From contig NC_081406.1 of assembly GCF_030272615.1 (NCBI RefSeq), positions 142,195,299-142,259,298 of the forward strand: 64,000 bases of DNA. The letters run 5' to 3'. The stretch comes from Cryptomeria japonica. Taxonomy: Eukaryota; Streptophyta; Pinopsida; Cupressales; Cupressaceae. The first letter of the stretch is position 1, and every line of letters begins with the position of its first letter. The notes under the pieces were generated by a model, which did no database searches, was not told the origin of the DNA, and was given only the letters and a program-made list of their open reading frames with translations. This document shows, piece after piece, positions 35,690 to 45,304 of this stretch. The translations under genes and the position numbers were made by a program.

Positions 35690-35945
35690 ATGTTCAATTC
35701 ATCCTTGGGTGTATTTCTTCCTTGCTTGGAATTTTGTCCTGAAGGAAGGAATTTCCAATACTTAGCCAAATTTTCATCTTTCCTGGAATTTTGTCCTGAA
35801 GGAAGGAATTTCCAATACTTAGCCAAATTTTCACCTTTTTCAGGAACTCTGTCATGAAGGAATTTCCAACACTTAGTCAATTTTTCACCTTTCCTGGAAT
35901 TATGTCCTGAGGGAAGGAATTTCCATCACTTAGCCAAATTTTCAC
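35690..35945. repeat. diverged tandem repeat in F (about 55 bp, four copies)
   Basis: Units carry GGAATTTTGTCCTGAAGGAA, then GGAATTTCCAATACTTAGCC and AAATTTTCACCT, with GGAATTTCC itself a palindrome. Confidence 0.75.
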
Positions 35946-36245
35946 ATGTCTCCTTTTCAACATCCCCATTTTTAGGGATCCTCCTAAAATTTAGAAGCCA
36001 GGTTCATTGGATGAAGAATTTCACCCCGATTCTGAATCTATAAAAATTTCCATATTTGGCCGGGATTTGATGTCTAAAAATAGCATAACTGAAAATTCTC
36101 CCGAGGGGAATTCTTCTTTTTATTCCTCCTTGACTCCTTGGATTTCGTGCCTTAGGCAAAATTTTAAATTCTTTGCTTGGACAAATTTTTTTTACCATGC
36201 CAAGGATTCATGAATTTTCTCTCTGTGAATGACTTCTTGGATTCA

Positions 36246-36525
36246 GCGCCCCAGCCCAAACCTAGGCGCATTTTGGCTCTGTCCATGGAGAGGTGGATTA
36301 TTGCACTTGTGAATTCATTCTTGGTTTTAGCACCCCAGCCCTGACTTGGGCGCATTTTGGCTCTGTCCATGGAGAGGTGGATTATTGCACTTGTGAATTC
36401 ATTCTTGGTTTTAGCGCCCCAACCCTAACTTGGGTGCATTTTGGCTCTGTCCATGGAGAGGTGGATTATTGCACTTGTGAATAGCATCTTCAATTCAGCG
36501 CCCCAGCCCAGTATTGGGTGCATTT
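36246..36525. repeat. 92-bp tandem array with GCGCCCCA/TGGGCGC palindrome in F
   Basis: Three complete units and a partial one. Each has GCGCCCCAGCCC, then CTTGGGCGCATTTTGG, CTCTGTCCATGGAGAGGTGG and TTATTGCACTTGTGAATTC. The first two blocks form an imperfect inverted repeat, and CTCTGTCCATGGAGAG is a second one. Confidence 0.8.
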
Positions 36526-36581
36526 TCACCACGTTCATGGATTCATGGATTTTTCCATCATTTCAGGCTCTTCGTCAGGAT

Positions 36582-36659
36582 ATATATATGAAATATAACA
36601 TTTAAGTATAAGAAAGGAAAAAGACATCGAAGATACTTTAAGTTATATTTCATATATAT
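36582..36659. mobile_element. MITE-like 80-bp foldback in F
   Basis: Arms at 36582-36608 and 36634-36659 are complementary with one indel (ATATATGAAATATAAC and GTTATATTTCATATAT). They are flanked by direct repeats GTCAGGAT at 36574-36581 and 36661-36668, an 8-bp duplication as made by hAT-type transposases. Confidence 0.65.
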
Positions 36660-37059
36660 TGTCAGGATGTTTGAGAGTGGTTTCAGGTCCATAGGAATTA
36701 TAATGCAAATTCTGGATTTTGGAAGATATTCCAAATTTCCAAACTTAGTCAAATTTCAGGCCATTTTCGGATCAGGATGACATCGATGGATTGATGTGAA
36801 TTTCTGGACTTGGATGATCATGCTTGCTTTCCTCTTCTGGAATAGGAGAGCCAAACTTAGCCAAATTTTGACCACTGTCTGTGCTGAGATGCCACTTTGG
36901 GATTTTGAAGGTGGATTTTCCAAACAGAACAATTTTGTACCTTCCACTTCAAGGATGATTCTCATACTTAGCCATTTTAGACCCCTGCCTGTCTGCTTTC
37001 AACTTTCCAGATTTAGAAGTGATTGTGCATGTTGATTCTTCGTTGTCTGCTAGCCTGAT

Positions 37060-37270
37060 CCTGCCAAAAATAGACTTTCCCGAAATAGAAACTTTCCAAA
37101 ATGTAGAGTTAGAGCCTAAAACAGGACACAGGAATGACTTACTATAAATAGAAACTTACTAAAAATAGAAATTACTAGAAATAGTAAGTTTGATTTTGGC
37201 AAAATGGCGACATTCCGGAACTCGGAAAAATCCCTAAAAAATAGGGACTTTCTAAAAATAGAAAGTTGCT
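37060..37270. repeat. AATAGAAACTT / AATAGTAAGT short repeats in F
   Basis: Scattered repeats of CTTACTATAAATAG, CTTACTAAAAATAG and GAAATAGTAAGT. They are related to the 20-bp palindrome found three times in the LTR family at 330 and 63078. Confidence 0.55.
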
Positions 37271-37558
37271 CCGTTTGAGCTCAAATTTTACTGGGAGGTC
37301 CCTTGAAGGGTCCTAATTCCATTTGTATGTTCAGTTTTTCCAAAACCCTAACAAAAACCCCTAAAATCTAGGACAAAAGGCAAAAACCCTAAAATTCACA
37401 AAACAAGTCCTAGACTTAACCAAATTCGCTCAAACAAAAAGCAGATTTAATCAATATGACCCCCAAACACTTGCAAAGTAGAGAGATTGACAAGACTGCT
37501 GCGAAAAGACCACAAAAACGCAAGCCAAAAAACCAGGAGGGCCTAAAAAGAAGGGGGT

Positions 37559-37575
37559 CCCCATTTGCAATGGGG
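37559..37575. repeat. conserved hairpin near the U3 end of unit F
   Basis: CCCCATTTGCAATGGGG, an inverted repeat 23 bp from the end, matching those of B and G. Confidence 0.6.
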
Positions 37576-37857
37576 CGATGTGTGAAAACGTCACAACAAG
37601 ACCCAAGATAGGTAAGGGCTTGGATCTGTAAACTTTGAGGGAACCTATTGTATTTTGTCTCTATGCGCTTTGGTAACATACATAGACCCTTCTCCCTTAA
37701 AACTGAAGTAGTAGCAGGGTATGATATCTACATTAATAAATATGAATAATGAAATTAATCACCTTATGAGGAAAATAAATAAGCACTCGTTAATAACTAA
37801 TTGAAAAATATTAATCAATTTTAGTATATTGAAATAGATTAGATAGGGGACATTACA

Positions 37858-38829
37858 CTGTACATGCAAGCAACCTAGCCATACCCACAAAAGGCAACCC
37901 TGAGAAGGGTGGATTGACTGACCTTCCAAAGTCAGAGTATGCAGACATGACATAAGTCATTACAACAAGCATGGCCTCGTACCTCTCTTGATGGAAATCC
38001 TGCCAAAAACATTAAATGCACCCTTGTGGCTCCACAAAAGAAGGTGCACAAGTCACAAAGTCGTCGGAGCATTTACAGCTTTGAGTGTCGATCACGCCAT
38101 CCGGAAGTGTTGCAAGCCAGAAGGAGTCCGAGGACTCCGGAAACTCAGATTCCCGAAGTGGGGAAAACAAAGAAGGAGAAGGGGAAGGAGAACTTCGAAA
38201 CCTCGGAGTTCCGAGGAAGGGGAAGGAGAACTTCGGAACCTCAGGGTTTCGGAGTTCTGAGAAAGGAAAGAAGAGACGCAACAGGGAGGGTTCCGAAGTT
38301 CCGAGGAACTAGAGAGAAGAGGCAAGGAAGGAAAGAACTTCGGAACCTCGAGGTTCCGGAGTTCCAGGAAAAGAAAGGGGCTAAGGGAAAAGAACTTGGA
38401 AACCTCAGGGTTCCAGAGTTCCGAAGAAGGCAAGGAAAGGGAACTTCGGAACCTCGGGGTTCTGGAATTCCGAAGAACTAAAGAGGAGGGGGAAGGAAAG
38501 GGAGGAACTTCAAAACCTCGGGGTTCCGGAGTTCCGTGAAGGAGAAAGGAGAGGCAGCAAAGGGAAGGAACTTCGAAACCTTGGAGTTCCGGAGTTCCGG
38601 GGAAGGGAAGAAGACAAGGAAGGAACTTCAGAACCTCAGGGTTCCGGAGTTTCGAGGAACATGAAAGAAAAGGGAAGCGAAGGGAAGGGACCTCCTCCAA
38701 ACAAGACAACACTTCACACCTCATAATTCCATTGCTTTTCTCCTTGATCAGCTGGGGCAGCGCTGGTCCATGGATGGTATCTCTGATCGGTTCTCACTGA
38801 TGGACCAAGGGTGTCATAAAATGATAACA
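37858..38829 (-). repeat. truncated 5' LTR of element A
   Basis: Matches 8701-9776 and 25627-25642 of the left LTR. It starts abruptly at the D insertion (CTGTACATGC), and the inner 0.7 kb with the primer site is lost. It ends AACA before the TSD gtagg at 38830-38834. Confidence 0.85.
38150..38690. repeat. GGAACTTCGGAACC palindrome array, second LTR of A
   Basis: Same units as 8990-9650 with different copy number and spacers. Frames across it (38026-38481, 38092-38724) are repeat translations. Confidence 0.85.
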
Positions 38830-38989
38830 GTAGGTCAAGTCCAGCCTCATGCATTAGAAAAGTTCCTTGGTACTAGATGAAGTTCGCCCAAGGAGTGGGT
38901 GTGAAAAGTGATTAAGTGTTGGCGCTTGGAAGAGGAAAAGTTTGAAATTTTGGTTAGTATGGAGAATTTCCAAGGCACCTAGCAACTCC

Positions 38990-39480
38990 GCCCTACCTCA
39001 TGACAATCTTCCTTGAGAGCACCTCAAGTCCACCATAGGCACATGGAAATGTTCCTCAAGGCATGATAAAGTCCATCATAGCATGATCAAGTTCTTCCTT
39101 GTGCTTGTGTAAAGTCCACCCAAGGAAGGGGAGTGCAGAGAGATAGAGTGTTTGAGAAAGGTTGAAATTTTTGGTTAAGTATGAAAAATTCCTAATCTAA
39201 CCTCAAGTCCACCCTACCATGGAATGGATTCCTAAACAAGTGTGAAGTTTGCCCAGGGGAATGTGTTAAGAAGGTGATGAAGTTTTGGATCAGCATGGCA
39301 ACATCATGAAATTTCTTACCTAAGTGTGAAGTCCACCCAAGCTTGTCGCAGAATTTCCTAGAAGACAAGAAGTCCGCCCATGCCTTGAAGCAAATTCCTA
39401 AGCCATGTTCAAGTCTGCCCTGCCTCAAGGAGAAAATTCTTAACCTCATGTAAAGTTCGCCCTTGTTAGGCAAAAGGTAA
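38990..39480. repeat. diverged tandem repeat in G (AAGTCCACCC)
   Basis: Irregular units of about 60 bp with AAGTCCACCC or AAGTTCGCCC, TTCCTAA and AAATTTC. The same motif occurs left of element A (about 7840-7930), confirming that 7965 and 38835 were adjacent. Confidence 0.65.
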
Positions 39481-39529
39481 AGTTTTGAAAAAGGTTTTGA
39501 AGTTTTAAAAGAAAAGCAAAAAGACAAGG

Positions 39530-40080
39530 CACTTGCAAGAATTCGTTTAACTCATGGGGAGAAGAGGTTTGAACTTGGCAAATTCAAAATAAAGCAAGAA
39601 AAAGAAAGGAATTCGCCTAAGATGGGAAGAGGAAACTTTGACAATATGATGTAGACATAAAAAGATAGAATCAAAAAGAAATTCGCCCAACTTTAGAAGA
39701 AAAATTTGGTGGATAGTGGAAAGAGTTTCAAGGTGAATTAAAGCAAAAGGATAAAATCACAGAATTTGCCCAAGAAAGAGTGAAAAATGAAGAAGAATTC
39801 GCGTAAGTGCTGGAGATAAAGAATTAAAGCCAAAAAGAAATAAAGCATAAAGAAATTTGCGCAAGTCATAAGGAGAAGAATTTGAAAAAATTTGGCGAAG
39901 TAAAAAATAATTAAAGCAAGGAGGAATTTGCCAAAGTTGAAGAGACTTCTAGAAGGAACAAGAGAAATTGCCAATAAAACACAAAAACAAAAAAACAAGG
40001 AGGTTCGATTTAAGAGCAAATTATGACTATATTCATTAAAGCTCATTAAAGCAAAAAAACAATGCAAGGAGGAGTTCGAA
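39530..40080. repeat. purine-rich diverged repeat in G (GAATTCGCCC)
   Basis: About nine units of 50-70 bp with GAATTCGCC(C/T)AA or GAATTTGCCAAAG, separated by GAAGA-rich spacers. Strong strand asymmetry, about 50 per cent A. Confidence 0.65.
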
Positions 40081-40793
40081 TTTTCTACAAGACATCAGCT
40101 TTGGCTATTCACTCTTCACAATTTTTCTCTTCATCCTTGTGAGTTTGAACTTCTTTTCTGAGTTGTAAGGTGAATTAGAAGTGTAATTGCAGGTGCACAG
40201 CAACTTCAAGAAAGGATTCAAACAGTTAAAGGCCATGCTTCTTCAATTCTTGCAGGTCTAGAAGCATTTGTTAAGGCATATTCTCTAAATTCCAGTCCTT
40301 ATGGAGCACTTTTCTCAATTTGAATTTTGATTCTCAGGCCTGCACACGAACTTTCTTTCACAAATTCTTCAAGTTTCATGTTGTTTTTTCATGCTTTTTC
40401 AATTTTGGATGCAGAAATTCCCTAAATCAGACTTAATTTTACAAATTTAAGAGTTTTTCAAGTCTGATTTTAATTTCCAGAATGATCCTAAGTCTGAAGT
40501 TCACTTCTAAAATCATACTCAGACGTAAATTTCACAAATTTCCAAGTGTTTATAACTCTGATTTTCATTTTTCAGACTTAACTTAGTCTGCTTTTGGGTC
40601 CGATTTTAGGAATTTAACAGGAAAGATCAGAGTTATCCTTCAAAATTCTTCAAGTATGTATCAAGCCTGTCTTTCTAACTTAGGGATAATCTTACTTTAT
40701 CATGCTTTTGCAAGAGATGGATGTCAGCTCAGGAAGAGATTTCCAGAAAGGTGAAGATGAAACAAAGAAACCAATTGGAAAGATGTTTCCATA

Positions 40794-41078
40794 ATGCAAG
40801 GGAAGGACAACATTCACACTTCAAGGCGGAATCCAAAGATGAACGGAACAAAGAAGGACTCACTCGTCATCAAGACATTCAAGAAGATTAAGTCATCCAA
40901 GGATGAAAAGCTCTACATCAACCTTCCAAGTCCAAGGCAAGGAATTTCAAAAGAGTTAATCATTTCGGAGTATGCTTCATCACATGATGCAATTAGAACA
41001 ATGTTGAGTATCAAGAGATATTGCCTAAGGTATCGACACTTCTTCATGATGCGGAATCAAATCCGCAAGGCAAGTTGA
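40794..41078 (+). CDS. hypothetical 94-residue frame upstream of the G promoter
   Basis: A basic frame with KKIKSSKDEKLYINLPSPRQ. It lies in the position that the 3' end of the long open frame has in unit B and could be a relic of such a frame, but I see no clear sequence match. It may equally be chance. Confidence 0.2.
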   Translation: MQGKDNIHTSRRNPKMNGTKKDSLVIKTFKKIKSSKDEKLYINLPSPRQGISKELIISEYASSHDAIRTMLSIKRYCLRYRHFFMMRNQIRKAS

Positions 41079-41311
41079 GGTGGCATCCCAGTCATCAATC
41101 AAACAATCCAAAGGTTCCAAGTCAGACGTGTCCAAGTGCAATGAACTAGACTCAACAAGCAGCTCCTATTTTCTCATTGGTTATCCAAACTGTTGTAATT
41201 TTCCCATTGGCCGAAAAGAGTTTTTTGCAAGTAACCCTAATTAGGGTTTTATCTATTAATCTTGGCCATTGATCTTAAATCAATTAGATCGTTGCTTTGT
41301 AATGGGGTGCC

Positions 41312-41318
41312 TATATAA
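41312..41318 (+). promoter_or_regulatory. TATA box of unit G
   Basis: TATATAA in CCTATATAAACCCTCC, downstream of CCCTAATTAGGGTTTTATC, about 0.8 kb from the end of G. Confidence 0.5.
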
Positions 41319-43268
41319 ACCCTCCTCTCATTTTCAAAGGGAGGATACTTCGGAGAAATTGTTGTAATAATACTTCTTACGTGCTAAGACATTATTCATT
41401 GTTCAATTGTTCATGAATTTTGTCTACTTTTGCAAGTTAGCATGGTTTCTTGGCTCTTAATAGAATAGATTTCATTTTCAAGTTGTTAGATTGAATAAAG
41501 GATTTGATAGAATTGCTTATTGTGAAGTTGATGTGTTCATACTTTTGATAATTGGATGATTTTCAATTATTGTGCAAAGTTAGCCTGAACCAATACATGA
41601 AAACTTAACTTCTATCACTATATTCATTGTTCAGAATGTTGGTGAATATGGGTGATATGAAAATCTTTTAAATCCCTTGGAAGATAGCACCATTCTTGTG
41701 TAGTTGTTGAGTTTGGTGAAACAAGAATTGGTTTTGGATTCCACTTTTGCAATTTACGTCTCCAGAATTCATAGGATTAGTTTAGGGTTAGAATTATCTT
41801 CCTCAACCCTCATCTTTTGCCTTTTTTTTCAAATCCAAGTAGAAGTAAAACTTATTCAAAAAATGTCCCAAAAAAAAGAAAGGAATAAATATCAGCATAA
41901 TCTTCAAATCAATTAAAGCTCCTTGGACAATTGTTAAGTCCCCCTTGAGATTACCAACATTTTCACAACGAACCAACTAAGACTATCCGCATTGAATCTG
42001 GAACCTTGGAGTCGTCTTTGTGATCACACAATCAATTTGTTTAGCACAGAGAGGATTTTGTTCAAGAGAGAATAAAATATCTCTAGGTATTTTATTTTGA
42101 GTTGCGCGTGCATAAAAAATACACCAACACAACCCAGATAACACAAGGCATTGAGTCAAAAAGTAAACTGTTTGTGACAAAAATATCCTAGCATATTCTA
42201 CAAGGTGATACAACTGGCTGACTTTGTTCTATCTACGAGGTAGAGAGCAAGTTCCCCATCCCATAGAGGCCATAGGGGTCTCCTCCTAAACTTCTTGTAT
42301 GTAGAGGTATCTACCAAAGGAAAAAATACATAGCTGGCCAGATAACACTAAAAACATTAAGTCAAGAAGTGAACAACTGTCTATGGCAAAAACATCCTAT
42401 GCCAAGAGTAAGCTGCATACAAGGAGAGAAAGTGCAAACAAAACAACTAGGAATAATACACACTAGGAAGAAACGAAAGATCATTCACTGGTGAATGGTA
42501 AAATATGGTTGAGTATGCATGTCTCTGCTTTAACCTCAAAATGGCTTGATCTTTATAAAAAACTGTATCAACCAACCATGTCATAACTCCTTCCAATCAA
42601 ACTTCAACTTAAATATATAGACCAATAACTCTCTAGGAGTTAGAGAACAAGCATCCTAGAGACTATAGGGCATCCCCAGCCCCTAAAGACGATAGAGAAA
42701 AGATTTCTCTTAGACTTCCTTCATATAGCTTATCTCCCCCTTCCATGTATCATGATTGGAGGGATTTGCCTCCTAGGAACCTTCTCCCCAAAGATGAATT
42801 CCTTGATTAAATAGTTGATCACGTCAAGGTTTCTGTTGAGATCAACTTTTCTTAGGGAAGTATTGGTAGCTATGCCTTGAACATATGAAGCAAATGACGA
42901 GTAGCAACTAATCAAACCCTAGGTGACTATTGTAGGAATTCCTTGGAGTTGGACATTTAAAATGAGAGCCTGCCTCATGCCTTTCATGTTATCTAATGTC
43001 ATGACCCCAATCTGATACTCAAACCTATGACATGAGATTGTCTTAGAAATGTAAAACTTCACAATTTCATGAGTCACATATCTTGTTACAGTCACTCATC
43101 TTCAGCAAGATATCACAGAGTGATCCTCCACGTTAAGTCTCTCTTCACAATCAATCAGGTCATTAGTATCAAGTAAGAAGCACTGATCTTTGAATATTAT
43201 ACAACAATATTAATTATACTCACTATTGAAGGCAGCGGCAGTATTAATGTTGACCATCTTAACTAATT

Positions 43269-44356
43269 GTCATGCCCCTTGTAGCAAATGCACATGTCTT
43301 CTTTTACCATGATAACCTGAATGCAATTAACAGGAGGAAAGAACATTGAATGCATATGGTTCACAACTAACAGCAATCGATTAAGTGCTAATAACAAAGG
43401 CAGTGGATTAGTTATCCAAATGGTTCATTAAGGCAAGAGAGAGGCAGCGGTTAAGGTTGAGAAGGAGATGCCAGCTTTCAAGGAAGACATCTACCCAAAG
43501 GACACGACCTCCCAGCAAGAAGTGAAGGCTACAAGCCTACAAGGATACAGGATGGGTGATAGAAGCAAGAGGAAGTGGCAATCATTAACGGAAAATGGAT
43601 CAGATTGAATATTAATAATTAAATACAGAAGCATCGAACATCAGCAGCAATTAGTAAACATATCTTCAGAGAACATCAGTATCGAACATCAGAGAAGAAT
43701 ACAGAACACTGAACGCTTTAAAAATCAGATCAGAATATAATTTGTTATTCCAATCCACTGTAGTAATGTAGAGACTGTTATTTAGTTTTATATATGAATT
43801 TATTGCACATAGCTGTTGTATATTAATAAGCATTAAAATATAAATATAACACTGCAACAGTCTGTCACCAAAGGGAAGGAAGGAAATCTACATTAAGGGA
43901 GAACAGCTTAGGGCACCCTGCTACAGTGGCAATAGGGAGAACAACTATTAGGGCACCCTATTGCAATTTCCCATCCAACCCCTACATTGAGGGACAGTTG
44001 ATGAACCCAAGATTCTCTAGCCATGGAAGAATGGAGGGGAATTGCATGAAGGGAGTTTACGGCTGTAGTAAGGCACCCTACCATGCCTCCCTATTCCATA
44101 TCTTTTATGACTCAGATTCGCATACAAATCAGACTTGCTGTATAATGATGGATATATGATTTCCCTGCTCTAATAATAGATTTATTTCATGAACTGTCTG
44201 TGTCATATTACCTAGCTGATTACAGGTTTCTCGAACAAAATTAGTTCATCTTATTCCTAAGTAAAGAAATGTTCCTCTAACTATATTATATGCTTTGTTC
44301 CATTTGATTTTGTGATTATAGGGCAAATTCTAAGGCAAATTAGGAAGGGAACATTA
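43269..44356 (+). mobile_element. possible LTR relic
   Basis: It begins TGTCATGCCCC and ends GGGAACATTACA, ends like those of C, D and L. It is followed directly by gag-like coding sequence without a clear primer site. No matching second LTR or TSD. Confidence 0.25.
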
Positions 44357-44580
44357 CATGTAAGCTCCCTGAATTCACAAGCATTATTGCTGACAATTTT
44401 GCAGATGATTTTATGTTGCCTTGTATAGAATGGGAGCATAATGATGAGCTCTTGTTTAATATGTTTAAAAGAACCTTGCAAGGCAAAGGCCACCAATGGT
44501 TGAGATATATTCCTACTTATTCTATATATGGCTTTTGGCATATTGTTCGGCCAATTGTTCCTTTCTTTGACATTACAACA
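44357..44580 (+). pseudogene. retrotransposon gag relic
   Basis: The plus-strand frame reads LPEFTSIIADNFADDF and then FKRTLQGKGHQWLRYIPTYS. This matches the plant gag pattern LPxF...F..SL.G.A..W...LP.GSI. No other gag, zinc knuckle or pol follows; the remainder is degenerate. Confidence 0.45.
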
Positions 44581-45156
44581 CCTTCAATGTAGGATTCCAA
44601 TAACTCACTTGATGAAGCAAGGTAAGAATGAGTCTAAATATAATTGTGTGTGTCATTGGCATCTACTTTTCCATGCCCTTATGATCTAACTGTTCATGAA
44701 TAGATTAATGAGAAGGAACAGTTAGGAACGATCAAGGTTCCATTAACAAGCCATAGCTTCATATACAAAGTGACCCAAATTCAAACAACTCTTTTCATAT
44801 TGATATCCCAGAGGAGGCATAGTTGAAAGTACTATATTATTTTTATACTGTTAAATCTATCAAAAGCTTTGAGTTTGAACATTGAAATCAGAAATTTAAA
44901 AAATAATTTGATTGCTTCCATATTACTATTACTGATCACTGCTCAGCTATGTCAATTACATTTGAATCTTTGTTTTGTCTAAAATTTTGATGTCATGTAT
45001 AGTTAAACTTGTAAAAATTTGAGTATCCATGTGCATGTGTGAATCCCAGCCATCCCCAACACCCTGCCCCCTGGATTGCCATTCCCACCCCTGAAATGCC
45101 ATGGAGCGTAGCTGTGTACTGTTAAGATATAAAATTCATAACCTATATAAAATTAC

Positions 45157-45304
45157 CTGATAAAACAAATTCATCTGGTTTGACTTCAGTCATGAAAAAC
45201 AGTGTATTAGTAGGAATTCCAGGTCCAAAGTCAGCTTCTTCAACTAATTTCCAGTAACTCCATGGTTGGGTTATGCACTTGGCTGTGGATATCTGCATGA
45301 GAAT
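45157..45304 (-). CDS. exon of metallo-beta-lactamase-fold protein gene (N-terminal region)
   Basis: 148-bp exon, minus strand, acceptor GGGCATTGCAG|ATTC at 45304 and donor TCAG|GTAATTTT at 45157. It encodes WSYWKLVEEADFGPGIPTN, TLFFMTEVKPDEF. In the plant family the order is WKLWKYVEEAEFGPGLPVHTLF, in the Nudix-like N-terminal part before the WLLEVKP segment (from memory of Arabidopsis At4g33540). It starts at codon phase 0 and leaves one base, completed by the exon at 3228-3382. The frame is open. The N-terminal exon was not found to the right up to 64000. Confidence 0.75.

Larger units (their letters stand above)
34153..37598 (-). mobile_element. unit F: solo-LTR-like element of the B/G family
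   Basis: 3446 bp, TGTTGACGTGTTTTTTATG to GAAAACGTCACAACA, inside the D LTR. The flanks are agact (34148-34152) and agacc (37599-37603), and the empty site ATAGACCCAAGATAGG is present in the D 5' LTR near 32690. Minus-strand TATA box at 34965-34971, terminal hairpin at 37559-37575. It has no second LTR, primer site or coding region. Repeats at 35690-35945, 36246-36525 and 37060-37270 make up much of the U3 part. Confidence 0.85.
32526..37857 (+). mobile_element. element D: short-interior (TRIM-like) LTR element, 5' truncated, split by F
   Basis: The 5' LTR remnant is 32526-32950, the interior is only 271 bp (32951-33221), and the 3' LTR is 33222-37857 interrupted by F. The 3' LTR has perfect 12-bp ends TGTAATGTCCCC and GGGGACATTACA and is about 1,185 bp without F. 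The interior contains just the primer site and purine tract and encodes nothing. D sits in A's right LTR at the CTGTA equivalent of 8701-8705; its left TSD was lost with the deletion. It must have been mobilised by another element's proteins. Confidence 0.85.
7966..38829 (-). mobile_element. element A: Ty3/gypsy LTR retrotransposon, heavily nested and deleted
   Basis: The left LTR starts TGTTATCACAAAAGC at 7966 and the right LTR ends AATGATAACA at 38829. Both are flanked by the perfect TSD gtagg (7961-7965 and 38830-38834), showing they belong to one insertion. The remaining pol (25853-27504) reads on the minus strand, so the left LTR is the 3' LTR. Units B, D, E and F lie inside it. The 5' part of the element (primer site, gag, protease, reverse transcriptase and about 0.7 kb of the 5' LTR) is missing through a deletion ending near 27504. 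Integrase sequence resembles the non-chromodomain Athila/Tat type (inference). Confidence 0.85.
5278..42129 (+). mobile_element. unit G: very large solo-LTR-like element, split by element A
   Basis: It begins TGTCGTGACATTTTCACAC and ends AATACACCAACA, flanked by perfect 5-bp duplications caacc at 5273-5277 and 42130-42134. Without element A and its TSD (7966-38834) the unit is about 6.0 kb. Its ends match those of units B and F in reverse orientation, so G reads on the plus strand: U3 starts at 5278, a TATA box lies at 41312-41318, and the U5 end is at 42129. There is no direct terminal repeat, primer site or pol. The simplest reading is a giant solo LTR left after LTR-LTR recombination. It is the oldest layer of the cluster. 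Confidence 0.8.
3383..45156 (-). other. giant intron (about 41.8 kb) of the MBL-fold gene
   Basis: The donor is G|GTAATTTT at 45157/45156 and the acceptor is TTTTATGTAG|AG at 3383/3382, minus strand. The exon halves join in phase (1+2 bases). The intron is mostly the nested transposon cluster 5278-42129; removing that cluster and one TSD leaves about 4.9 kb. Expression of the gene would need this whole stretch to be spliced out. I cannot tell from sequence alone whether it is. Confidence 0.65.
42130..45156. other. intron sequence right of the nested cluster
   Basis: It starts with the right TSD of G (caacc). It contains a possible LTR at 43269-44356 and a gag relic at 44357-44580, listed separately. 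Otherwise nothing recognisable. Confidence 0.5.

Noticed and set aside
42730-42915. A 61-residue minus-strand frame in the intron.
   Set aside because: No recognised domain, no splice context and no repeat match.
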